64,000 bases of DNA from RYN-230 sp963851025. Lineage in GTDB: Bacteria; Actinomycetota; Actinomycetes; Streptosporangiales; Streptosporangiaceae. The position numbers and the translations under genes were made by a program. How positions within the stretch are numbered: position 1 is the first letter of the stretch; every line of letters starts with the position of its first letter. The stretch is taken from NCBI GenBank assembly GCA_963851025.1, contig CAWKOA010000016.1:186001-250000 (forward strand), given 5' to 3'. This document shows positions 19,380 through 27,949 of this stretch, piece after piece. Under the pieces are notes generated by a model that saw only the letters and a list, made by a program, of their open reading frames with translations, made no database searches and was not told the DNA's origin.

Positions 19380-20080
19380 CCACCGACCAAGCCCACATTA
19401 CGGCCATATCGCGGGCCCGCAGCGACGTCTGTGACCTGCACGCGGCCCTGGTCGAGAACAACCTGGTCGCCTGGACCTCGGGCAACATCTCCGCCCGGGT
19501 GCCCGGCGCGGGCCCCGGCGGCGCCGACCTGATGGTGATCAAGCCGAGCGGCATCGGCTACGCCGACCTGACCCCCGGGTCCATGGTCGTGTGCGACCTG
19601 GACGGCCACGCGGTGGAGGACGGCTTCAGCCCGTCCAGCGACACCGCGACGCACGCCTACGTCTACCGGCACATGCCCGGGGTGGGCGGGGTGGTGCACA
19701 CCCACTCCACCTACGCCACGGCGTGGGCCGCCCGGGGCGAGGCCGTGCCGTGCGTGATCACGGCCATGGCCGACGAGTTCGGCGGGGAGATCCCGCTCGG
19801 GCCGTTCGCGCTGATCGGCAGCGACGAGATCGGCCGCGGCATCGTGAGCACCCTGGACGGCCACCGCTCCCCCGCCGTGCTGATGCGCAGCCACGGGGTG
19901 TTCACCATCGGCCCGACCGCGCGCGACGCGGTCAAGGCCGCCGTGATGTGCGAGGACGCGGCCCGCACCGTGCACCTGGCCCGGGCCTACGGGGAGCTCA
20001 CGCCGCTGGGCCAGGACCAGGTGGACGCGCTGCACCGGCGGTACACGCAGGAATATGGCCAGCGGCCGAAAGGAATGTGA
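19376..20080 (+). CDS. araD: L-ribulose-5-phosphate 4-epimerase AraD
   Basis: AraD converts L-ribulose 5-phosphate to D-xylulose 5-phosphate. The 234-residue class II aldolase-fold protein has the substrate loops SGNISAR and IKPSGIGYADL, the zinc-binding VVHTHSTYATAW, and the third zinc histidine in LMRSHGVFTIG. It starts inside the araB stop (ATGA) and its own stop shares a base with the araA start (TGATG), so the three enzymes are tightly coupled in the order B-D-A. The product is the substrate of the phosphoketolase encoded at 55161-57575. Confidence 0.92.
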   Translation: MTTDQAHITAISRARSDVCDLHAALVENNLVAWTSGNISARVPGAGPGGADLMVIKPSGIGYADLTPGSMVVCDLDGHAVEDGFSPSSDTATHAYVYRHMPGVGGVVHTHSTYATAWAARGEAVPCVITAMADEFGGEIPLGPFALIGSDEIGRGIVSTLDGHRSPAVLMRSHGVFTIGPTARDAVKAAVMCEDAARTVHLARAYGELTPLGQDQVDALHRRYTQEYGQRPKGM

Positions 20081-21477
20081 TGAGCGAACGCAAGCCGCGC
20101 ATCGGGATCCTGGGGATCATGCAGGATCTCTACGACGACATGATCCCGGGCATCGCCCTGCGGCAGGAGGGCTACGCGGCGGAACTCGCGGCCCACCTCG
20201 CCGGGGCAGGCGAGTTCATCCCGAGTAAGGCGATCAAGTACCGGGAGGACGCGGAGCGCGCGATGCGCGAGTTCGAGGACTCCGACCTCGACGGGATCAT
20301 GGTCGTGATGCTCACCTACGGGCCCGCGATGCGCGTGGCCCGGCTGCTGTCGGAGTCCCGGCTGCCGGTGCTGCTGGCCAACATCCAGCCCGAGCCGAAC
20401 GTCACCCCGGCCTGGGACATGGCCGACATGACCTACAACCAGGGCGTGCACGGCGCCCAGGACACCGCGAACGCGATGGTCCGGGGCGGCAAGCGGTTCG
20501 CGGTGCTCACCGACGACTGGAAGAGCGACTCGTTCCGCGACGACGTGGCCCGGTGGGCCCGCGCGGCGGCCGCGGTGACCCGGTGGAAGTCGCTGAAGAC
20601 GGCGATCTTCGGCTACGCCATGAACGACATGGGTGACATCCGGGTGGACGAGTCCGCGCTGGTCAGGTCGCTCGGCCCGGAGATCCTGGCGGTCGCGCCC
20701 GGCGACATGTACCGCGGCATGCTGGAGGTCACGGACGCCCAGGCGAACGAGGTCATCGCGTTCGAGGACGCGACCTTCGAGATCGACCCCCGGCTGTCGG
20801 CCGAGGAACGGGCCGACCACGCCCGGATGCAGGTGGCCATCGAGCAGATCCTGACCGGCCGCGGGTTCGGCGCGTACACCGCGCACTTCGACGCGATCGG
20901 CGACGACGGCCGGTTCAGCCGGCTCCCGCTGGCCGCCGCCTCGTCGCTGATGGCCAAGGGCTACGGGTACGCGGCCGAGGGCGACGTGCTGACCGCCTGC
21001 ATGGTCTACGCGGGGCACCAGCTGATCGGCGACGCGCACTTCACCGAGATGTACGCGATGGACTTCCCGTCCGACTCGATCCTGCAGAGCCACATGGGCG
21101 AGGGCAACTGGAAGGTGGCCCGCGCCGACAAGCCGGTCAGGCTGATCAAGCGGCCGCTGGGGATCGGGCGGCTGGCCGACCCGCCGACGTTCCTGTTCCA
21201 GCTGCAGCCGGGCCCGGCCACGCTGGCCACGCTGGTGTCGCTGGAGGGGACGCGGTTCCGGCTGGTCTGCGCCGAGGGCGAGAACCTGGACAGCCAGGAA
21301 CTGCCCGCGCTGGAGATGCCCTACGGCCAGTTCCGGCCGGCCTCGGGCGTCCGGGCCTGCCTGAACGGCTGGCTGGCCGCGGGCGGCCCGCACCACGAGG
21401 TGATGAACCTGGGCCACCACGCGGCGGACTGGAAGGTCTTCTGCCAGCTGGCCGGCATCGAGTTCGTCCAGGTCTGA
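20080..21477 (+). CDS. araA: L-arabinose isomerase AraA (actinobacterial type)
   Basis: AraA interconverts L-arabinose and L-ribulose, the first step of catabolism. The 465-residue protein belongs to the shorter, divergent branch found in actinobacteria. It has the N-terminal Rossmann-like domain (IGILGIMQDLYDDMIPG), the central catalytic region with SLMAKGYGYAAEGD and HMGEGNWKVA, and a C-terminal metal/substrate histidine region in MNLGHHAADWKVF. It is the last gene of the araBDA operon. A palindromic element lies 17 bases after its stop and may end transcription. Confidence 0.88.
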   Translation: MSERKPRIGILGIMQDLYDDMIPGIALRQEGYAAELAAHLAGAGEFIPSKAIKYREDAERAMREFEDSDLDGIMVVMLTYGPAMRVARLLSESRLPVLLANIQPEPNVTPAWDMADMTYNQGVHGAQDTANAMVRGGKRFAVLTDDWKSDSFRDDVARWARAAAAVTRWKSLKTAIFGYAMNDMGDIRVDESALVRSLGPEILAVAPGDMYRGMLEVTDAQANEVIAFEDATFEIDPRLSAEERADHARMQVAIEQILTGRGFGAYTAHFDAIGDDGRFSRLPLAAASSLMAKGYGYAAEGDVLTACMVYAGHQLIGDAHFTEMYAMDFPSDSILQSHMGEGNWKVARADKPVRLIKRPLGIGRLADPPTFLFQLQPGPATLATLVSLEGTRFRLVCAEGENLDSQELPALEMPYGQFRPASGVRACLNGWLAAGGPHHEVMNLGHHAADWKVFCQLAGIEFVQV

Positions 21478-21494
21478 CCGCGCGGCCAGCAGCC

Positions 21495-21544
21495 CGTGAT
21501 CATGACTTAGGTGTCGTTCCAGCGACACCTAAGTCATGATCACG
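21495..21544. repeat. Palindromic element, family member 2
   Basis: Arms of 22 perfect bases (24 with one T-G pair) surround a CC tip. An arm reads GTGATCATG, then the variable ACTTA, then GGTGTCGTT. It shares the outer and inner 9-mers with the palindrome at 8897-8952, while the middle five bases differ but remain complementary. It follows the araA stop and may act as a terminator or be a small repetitive element. Confidence 0.8.
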
Positions 21545-21585
21545 ACGCGCGCATCCCGCCGTCGCCTCCGACGAGGGAGTCTTGC

Positions 21586-21601
21586 GCGCGAACGTTCGCG
21601 C
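21586..21601. promoter_or_regulatory. LacI operator candidate, distal
   Basis: GCGCGAACGTTCGCGC is a perfect 16-base palindrome centred on AACGTT. It shares the core CGAACGTTCG with a second site 193 bases downstream that overlaps the promoter of the LacI gene at 21843. Two such sites suit repression by looping. Confidence 0.65.
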
Positions 21602-21745
21602 TAAAAATAGGGGCATTTGCCCGGATCCTCCCGGCGCCGGGCACCGGCCCGTCGCCCTCAGCTCACCCGCCTGACCTCCGGCGTTCAGCTCCCCGCACCC
21701 CGCCCACGTGCGCCGACTCCCCTGCAAACGTAATCAAACCGTGTC

Positions 21746-21791
21746 TTGACCGGCGGGGCGCCCGAACTCTACCGTCAAGGGCGAACGTTCG
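21746..21791 (+). promoter_or_regulatory. Promoter and proximal operator of the LacI-GH51-ABC operon
   Basis: TTGACC (21746-21751) and TACCGT (21770-21775) form a promoter with an 18-base spacer. The palindrome CGAACGTTCG (21782-21791) falls at the expected transcription start and repeats the core of the distal operator at 21586-21601. The LacI gene 50 bases downstream probably represses its own operon here. Confidence 0.6.
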
Positions 21792-21842
21792 TTCACGTGG
21801 ACGAACCGGGTCATAACCGGACGCGCACGACGGTAGGACGTA

Positions 21843-22946
21843 ATGGCGCGTCGGTATGTCTCGATCAAGGAAGTCGCGGCCCGGGCCGGGGTCAGCTTCC
21901 AGACCGCGAGCAAGGTGCTCAACGGCGGGAACGTGCGGGTCTCGGCCGAGACCGCGGCACGGATCATCGCGGTGGCCGAGAGCCTCGGGTACCGGCCGAA
22001 CACCGTCGCCCGCAGCCTGGTCCAGCGGTCCACCGCGACCATCGGCCTGGTGGCCGGGGACATCACCGACGGCGCGCTGTCGCAGTTCGCGGTGGCCGCC
22101 GAGCGGACCGCCCGCAGTCATGGGCACGCCGTGCTGGTCGGCAACCTGGCCGAGGGCGGCGAGGACGGCGCCGCCGTGGTGCAGATGCTGATCGACCGCC
22201 GGGTGGACGGCGTGATCGCGGCCGCCCCGCAGCTCGAGGGGGACCTCGAGGTGGCCGAGATGCTCCGCCGCTACGTGCCCGCGGTCAGCCTGCACCACGT
22301 GCCGGGCGGCGGCGTCCCGCTGGTCGGGTCGAACCACCGGGCGGGCGCCCGGACCGCGACCGAGCACCTGATCCGGCTGGGCCACACCACGATCGGGACC
22401 GTCACCGGCCCGTTCCGGCGCCACGTGGTGCGCAGCAGGCTGCACGGCTACGAGGACGCGCTGCGCGCGGCGGGGATCGAGCCGGACGAGGACCTGGCCG
22501 TGGAGGCGGACTGGACGCCGGGCACCGCGGCCACCGCCACCCGGCTGCTGCTGGAGCGCGGCCCGCGGATGACCGCGATCTTCGTGCACAGCGACACGAT
22601 GGCCATCGGCGTCCTGTCCGCGCTGGCCTCGGCCGGCCGCCGGGTCCCGGCCGACGTGGCCGTGGTCAGCTGCGACGACATGCCCTTCGCCGAGTACCTC
22701 ATCCCGTCGCTGTCGTCGCTGCGGGTGCCGTTCGCCGAGACCGGCCAGGAGGCCGTGGAACTGCTGCTGCGCAGCATCGCCGGGGAGCCCGCCCCGGAGT
22801 CCACGGTGCGGCTGCCGGTCGAGCTGATCGTCCGCGATTCGTGCGGCGGCCGCCCGGCTCCCGCCACCGCGGTGGCGTTCAGCCCCGTCATCCCCCCACC
22901 TGGCGCCAGCCCGGCGCACCGCGAGAAGCAGAAGGAGGACTCGTGA
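21843..22946 (+). CDS. LacI family regulator leading the GH51-ABC operon
   Basis: This is a 367-residue LacI/GalR repressor with a clear helix-turn-helix (VSIKEVAARAGVSFQTASKV) and hinge (GYRPNTVARSL), and an effector-binding domain ending around VVSCDDMPFAEYLIPSLSSL. The C-terminal 25 residues are Pro/Ala-rich. The gene begins the operon: the GH51 gene starts inside its stop codon (GTGA). Two GAACGTTC palindromes upstream are the likely operators, so it would be autoregulated. The inducer is probably arabinose or an arabino-oligosaccharide, inferred from the operon content. It is the third LacI regulator in this arabinose region. Confidence 0.9.
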   Translation: MARRYVSIKEVAARAGVSFQTASKVLNGGNVRVSAETAARIIAVAESLGYRPNTVARSLVQRSTATIGLVAGDITDGALSQFAVAAERTARSHGHAVLVGNLAEGGEDGAAVVQMLIDRRVDGVIAAAPQLEGDLEVAEMLRRYVPAVSLHHVPGGGVPLVGSNHRAGARTATEHLIRLGHTTIGTVTGPFRRHVVRSRLHGYEDALRAAGIEPDEDLAVEADWTPGTAATATRLLLERGPRMTAIFVHSDTMAIGVLSALASAGRRVPADVAVVSCDDMPFAEYLIPSLSSLRVPFAETGQEAVELLLRSIAGEPAPESTVRLPVELIVRDSCGGRPAPATAVAFSPVIPPPGASPAHREKQKEDS

Positions 22947-24427
22947 CCCGGATCGTGGTGGATCCCGCCCGCCCGCTCGGCCCCGTGGACCGCAACGTCT
23001 TCGGCGGATTCGTCGAGCACCTGGGCCGCTGCATCTACGGCGGCCTGTACGACGAGGGCTCCCCGCTGGCCGACGCCCAGGGGTTCCGCACCGACGTGCT
23101 CGGCCTGCTCCGCGAGTTCCGGATGGGCGTGCTGCGCTGGCCGGGCGGCAACTTCGTCAGCAACTACCACTGGGCCGACGGCATCGGCCCCAAGGACGAC
23201 CGGCCCCGCCGTCCCGAGCTGGCCTGGGGCGCCGAGGAATCCAACCGGTTCGGCACCGACGAGTTCATGGCCTACTGCCGGCGGCTCGGCACCCAGCCCT
23301 ACGTCTGCCTGAACATGGGCACCGGCACCCTGGAAGAGGCGCTGGCCTGGGTCGAGTACTGCAACGGCGCGGGGGACACGGCCTGGGCGCAGCGCCGCCG
23401 GGACAACGGCCACCCCGAGCCCTACGGCGTCCGGTACTGGGGCCTGGGCAACGAGATGTACGGGGACTGGCAGGTCGGCGCGGTGTCCGCCGAGGAGTAC
23501 GTGCGCACCGCGACCCGCTGGGCCCGGGCGATCAAGATGCTGGACCCGCAGGCCAAGCTGGTCAGCTGCGGGATGAACGGCTGGAACGACTGGGACCGGG
23601 TGGTCATCGACGGGCTGGCCCCCCTGGTCGACTACCACTCGCTGCACATCTACACCGGGTCCGACGACTACTGGACCAACGTGCTGCAGCCGCACCAGGC
23701 CGAGCGCGCCATCCGGTGCGCCCGGGCGCTGATCGAGCGGGCGGCGTACGTGAAGAAGATCGCCCGCCCGCCGCGGATCGCCTACGACGAGTGGAACGTC
23801 TGGTTCCGCACCGACGACGGCACCCTGGAGGAGCGCTACAGCTTCCCGGACGCGCTGGCCGTGGCCACCTACCTGAACATCTTCATCCGCAACTGCGACT
23901 GGGTGCGGATGGCCAACCTGGCCCAGATGGTGAACGCCATCGCGCCGATCGTCACGTCCGCCGACGCGGTCGCGGTCCAGCCGATCTACTACCCCGTGCT
24001 GCTGCACGCCCGGGCCGCGCTGGACGTCGCGGTCGACGTTCATGTGAACGCTCCCATGATCAACCCGCTGGGGCCGGGCACCCACTACGGCCGGTGGCCG
24101 CACCGGGTGGCCGACCTGGGCCCGTTCGCCATGGTGGACGCGGCCGCGACCATGTCGCCCGGCCGGGACCGGCTCGCGCTCACGCTGGTGAACCGCAGCC
24201 CCGCCGATCCGGAAACTATCGAGGTCGTCCTGCGCGACCTGGCGTTCGACAGCGACGCCCAGGTCGCAGCCGTCACGGCGGAACGCGGGCGCGAGTCCCG
24301 CGTCCTGCCCGATGTCGAGGGTGCGTGCCTGGAGGAGGGGTCGGAGACCCCGAAAGGCTCGACGCTCACCCTCACCCTGCCGCCGCAGTCGTTCACCGTG
24401 GTCGAGGCCGCGACGACGGGCGGCTAA
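22943..24427 (+). CDS. abfA: GH51 alpha-L-arabinofuranosidase
   Basis: GH51 enzymes remove alpha-L-arabinofuranosyl residues from arabinan and arabinoxylan fragments. The 494-residue protein has the catalytic acid/base Glu171 in WGLGNEMYG and the nucleophile Glu283 in IAYDEWNVW, within a TIM barrel. A C-terminal beta-sandwich ends in FTVVEA. The start of the mature fold, FGGFVEHLGRCIYGGLYDEG, is typical. There is no signal peptide, so it acts on imported oligosaccharides. The GTG start overlaps the stop of the LacI gene, and the ABC importer genes follow. Together with GH127 it allows use of both alpha- and beta-linked arabinofuranose. Confidence 0.93.
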   Translation: MTRIVVDPARPLGPVDRNVFGGFVEHLGRCIYGGLYDEGSPLADAQGFRTDVLGLLREFRMGVLRWPGGNFVSNYHWADGIGPKDDRPRRPELAWGAEESNRFGTDEFMAYCRRLGTQPYVCLNMGTGTLEEALAWVEYCNGAGDTAWAQRRRDNGHPEPYGVRYWGLGNEMYGDWQVGAVSAEEYVRTATRWARAIKMLDPQAKLVSCGMNGWNDWDRVVIDGLAPLVDYHSLHIYTGSDDYWTNVLQPHQAERAIRCARALIERAAYVKKIARPPRIAYDEWNVWFRTDDGTLEERYSFPDALAVATYLNIFIRNCDWVRMANLAQMVNAIAPIVTSADAVAVQPIYYPVLLHARAALDVAVDVHVNAPMINPLGPGTHYGRWPHRVADLGPFAMVDAAATMSPGRDRLALTLVNRSPADPETIEVVLRDLAFDSDAQVAAVTAERGRESRVLPDVEGACLEEGSETPKGSTLTLTLPPQSFTVVEAATTGG

Positions 24428-24504
24428 CCGTCCGCCGGGCGCACCCGCGGCCGTCCGGACTCCCCGAGAAAACATCACGGCTCACCCTGAGGAGTTCTGC
24501 GAAG

Positions 24505-25934
24505 ATGCCCTTCACCTCCCCACTCAGCTGGCCCCGGCCCCCGGGGGCACGACGCATCGCAGGACGCACGGCCGCCGGCCTGGCCGGGACCGTGGCGCTC
24601 TCCCTGCTGGCCGCGTGCGGCGGCAGCAGCGGCAGCCCGGCCGCCGCCGGCTCGTCCAGCGCCAGCGCGAGCGCGAGTTCCAGCGCCACGCTGGTTGCTG
24701 GCGGTTCCTGTAAAAATTCTTCCGCAACGAAAGTCACGTTCTGGGCCTGGGTGCCCGGGATGGGACGGGCCGTCACCGAGTTCAACAAGACCCACCCGTC
24801 GATCTGCGTGACCCAGGAAGACGTGGGCGCGGGCAGCCCCGAGTACGTGAAGATCGCCGACGCGCTCAAGGCCGGGTCCGGGCGCGCCCGACGTGGCCGA
24901 GGTCGAGTTCGACGAGCTGCCGTCGTTCGAGGTCACGCACAACGTGGTCAACCTCGTGCCGTACGGCGCGAACAAGTACAAGAGCGACTTCGTGCCGTGG
25001 GCCTGGAAGGAAGTCAGCCAGGGCCCGGCGGTCTACGCCATGCCGGGCGACGCGGGCCCGATGGCCTTCTACTACAACTCCAAGCTGCTGGCCAAGTACC
25101 ACATCACCCCGCCGGCCACCTGGGCCCAGTTCGCCACCGCGGCGGCCGCGCTGAAGAAGGCCGACCCGTCGGCGTACATGACCAACTTCTCCGCCACCGA
25201 CCTGCAGTGGGTGATGAGCCTGATGGCGCAGGACAACGCGTGGCCGTTCACCTACACCGGCGGCAGCAAGGTCGGCATCAACTGGACCGGCCCGGCGCAG
25301 ATGAAGTTCGCCGCCTACTGGCAGAAGCTGATCTCCGCGCAAGGAGGTGAACGGCACCACGGACGTGTCCGCCACGTCCTTCGCCGACATGGACAAGGGC
25401 ATCGACGCGAGCTGGCTCAGCTCGGCCTGGGGCCCGTCCTACTTCGCGCCGGACGCCAAGCAGTCGGTCGGCGACTGGCGCGCTGCGCCGCTGCCGCAGT
25501 GGACCGCGGGCGCGCACGTCGCGGCGAACTGGGGCGGCTCGACCTACCCGGTGTTCAGCCAGAGCGCCAACAAGGCGGCGGCCGCCACGTTCTCCGAGTG
25601 GCTGAACGGGACGACCGCGTCGTGGAGCATCACGAAGACCGCCCCGTCCTCGCTGTTCCCGACCTACCTGCCGCTGCTGAGCGATCCCGTCGCTACAAGA
25701 ACATCACGGTCCCGGTGTCCGGCTCCTCGCACCCCGACCAGGCGTTCACCGCGGCGGCCAGCAGCATCCAGGGCGTCCCGTGGCCGCCGTTCATGACTGA
25801 GGCGCTGACCGAGTCGGCCACGGTGTTCGCGGGCGTGCTGAACGGGAAGCAGACCCTGGCCGCAGGCGTTCCAGAACTTCCAGAATGTCCTGGTGAACTA
25901 CGCCAAGCAGCAGGGCTTCACGGTCTCGGGCTGA
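24505..25934 (+). CDS. Sugar-binding lipoprotein of the second importer (four frameshifts)
   Basis: This is an extracellular solute-binding lipoprotein. The N-terminus has a basic stretch, a hydrophobic core and the lipobox LLAAC, then a Ser/Ala linker and the mature start KVTFWAWVPGMG. The protein continues through four frame changes: near 24885 (to VAEVEFDELPSFEV), near 25342 (to NGTTDVSATSFADMDKG), near 25690 (to YKNITVPVSGSSHPDQAF) and near 25863 (to AFQNFQNVLVNYAKQQGF, stop 25934). Three shifts equal one extra base and one equals a missing base. All segments align with one binding protein of normal length, about 475 residues. GAGGAG precedes the ATG. As it stands the gene could not make a working protein, so checking the assembly matters. 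Confidence 0.78.
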
Positions 25935-26028
25935 CCGCCTGCTGACCGCCGGGCGGCGGGCGCCGTCCCCCCCGAGGGCGCCCGCCGGCCCGGTCCCCCG
26001 CTTATCGCCGAGGAAGGAGAACCCCAGC

Positions 26029-26971
26029 GTGAACGGCACCGTCACCGGGGCCCCCAGGCGCCCGCTCCCGATGCGGAGCCTGCTGGTGCAATCGGCGTGG
26101 AGTCGCCGGCGGGACCGCGCAGGCTTCTGGTTCGTCGCCCCGTTCCTGACCCTGCTTCGTGGTCCTCATGCTGGCCCCGCTCGGGTACGCCATCTACACC
26201 AGCCTGTACACCACGCGCATCATCGGCGGCACCGTGTTCACCGGCGCCGCGAACTACACCCAGACGCTGCAGTCGGGCGAGTTCTGGTCCGGCGTCATCC
26301 GGGTCATCATCTTCGCCGCGATCCAGATCCCGGTCATGCTGGCCGTCGCGTTCTTCTTCGCGACCATCTTCGACCTCGGGGTGGCCAAGTACGGCACGCT
26401 GTTCCGCACCATCTTCTTCATCCCGTTCGCGGTGCCCGCCGTGGTCGGCGCGGTGATGTGGTCGTTCCTGCTGGAGCCCCAGTTCGGCCCGTTCGTGCAC
26501 CTGGCCAACGCGCTCGGGTTCAGCGGCACCGACTACTTCTCCAGCAACCTCATCCTGCCGACCATCATCGTGATCGTCATCTGGGAGTGGACCGGCTACA
26601 ACATGGTGATCCTGTACACCGCGCTGCGGTCGGTGCCGCGGGACGTCATCGAGGCCGCCATCCTGGACGACACGCCGCTCTGGAAGATCATCGTGAAGGT
26701 GAAGCTGCCGATGGTCCGGCCCGCCATCGTGCTGCTGGTGTTCATCAACACGATCGGCGCGCTGCAGCTGTTCACCGAGCCGCTGATCCTGCAGTACTTC
26801 GAGACCCAGGCCATCTCGGTCAACTTCACGCCGACCCTGTACATCTACAACACCGCGATCGCGGGCGGCCAGTACAACCTGGCCGCGGCGGCCGCCGTGA
26901 TCCTCGGCGTGGTGATCGTGATCATCTCGGTCAGCTCGCTGTTCGTCCGCCGCCGCAGGAGTGAGGTCTGA
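26029..26971 (+). CDS. Carbohydrate ABC transporter permease, MalF/UgpA type (frameshift at 26155)
   Basis: This inner-membrane permease has a basic N-terminus, six membrane segments and the EAA loop DVIEAAILDDTPLWKIIVKV. The first membrane segment is split: FWFVAPFLTL lies in the first frame and FVVLMLAPLGYAIYTSLYT in the next. Removing the C at about 26155 makes them continuous, so this is almost certainly one extra base. GTG 26029 is the start, preceded by GAAGGAG. The stop overlaps the start of the partner permease by TGATG. It forms the pore together with that protein for the importer of the GH51 operon. Confidence 0.85.
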
Positions 26972-27939
26972 TGAGCGCCAGCACCGTGGTCCGGCCCGGC
27001 CCCGAGCCCGGGCCCGCGGTTCCCCCGCCGCCGCGCCCGCGGCGCGGCCAGGCGGACCAGGACAGCATCCCGATCGAGTACTACGGCCTGCGCCGCGGCA
27101 CGGTCACGGCGGTCACCACGCTGTGCGTGCTGTTCGCGATCTTCACCCTGATCCCCATCGCGTGGCTGGTCATCAACTCGACCAAGACCCAGGCCAACAT
27201 CTTCGAGTCGTTCGGCTTCTGGTTCGCCTCGCCCTTCGTCTTCGGCCGGAACTTCGTCCTGCTGTTCCAGAACGTGGACGGCTACGGGATCTACTTCCAG
27301 TGGTTCGGCAACACGGTGCTGTACGCGGTGGTCGGCGGGGGCGGGGCCACCGCGCTGGCCGCGCTGGCCGGCTACGGCTTCGCCCGGTATCGCTTCCGGG
27401 GTCACCGGGCGCTGTTCTACCTGGTGATCGGGGCGCTGCTGGTGCCGATCACGGCCATCACGCTGCCGCTGTACCTGAGCTACGCCAAGGTGCACCTGAT
27501 CAACTCGGTCTGGGGCATCATCCTGCCCAGCATGGTCAGCCCGGTCGGGGTGTACCTGATGAAGGTGTTCGTCGAGGTGTCGGTGCCCCGCGAGCTCATC
27601 GACGCGGCGCGCATCGACGGGGCCGGCGAGCTGCGGATCTTCCTCCGGCTGGCGCTGCCGCTGATGGTGCCGGGCCTGATGACCGTGCTGCTGCTGAACG
27701 TGGTCACGGTGTGGAACAACTACTTCCTGCCGCTGATCATCTTCAGCCAGAACCAGCTCTACCCGCTCACCGTCGGCCTCGGCCTGTGGTCCGAGCGCGC
27801 CCAGAACAGCGGCAACGCCGAGATCTTCCCGCTGATCGTGCTGGGCGGCCTGGTCACCATCGTGCCGCTGATCGCGCTGTTCCTGATCCTGCAGCGGTAC
27901 TGGCGCAGCGGGCTGCTGCTCGGCAGCATCGCGAACTGA
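26971..27939 (+). CDS. Carbohydrate ABC transporter permease (MalG type)
   Basis: This is the second pore subunit of the GH51-linked importer, with 322 residues. After a proline-rich cytoplasmic start there are six membrane segments, from TVTAVTTLCVLFAIFTLIPI onward, and an EAA loop (ELIDAARIDGAGELRIFLRL followed by LPLMVPG). It starts one base inside the stop of its partner, and the ATPase gene follows after ten bases, so pore and motor are co-expressed. The reading frame is intact. The substrate is inferred from the co-transcribed GH51 to be an arabino-oligosaccharide. Confidence 0.9.
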   Translation: MSASTVVRPGPEPGPAVPPPPRPRRGQADQDSIPIEYYGLRRGTVTAVTTLCVLFAIFTLIPIAWLVINSTKTQANIFESFGFWFASPFVFGRNFVLLFQNVDGYGIYFQWFGNTVLYAVVGGGGATALAALAGYGFARYRFRGHRALFYLVIGALLVPITAITLPLYLSYAKVHLINSVWGIILPSMVSPVGVYLMKVFVEVSVPRELIDAARIDGAGELRIFLRLALPLMVPGLMTVLLLNVVTVWNNYFLPLIIFSQNQLYPLTVGLGLWSERAQNSGNAEIFPLIVLGGLVTIVPLIALFLILQRYWRSGLLLGSIAN

Positions 27940-27949
27940 GGGGAGCACC

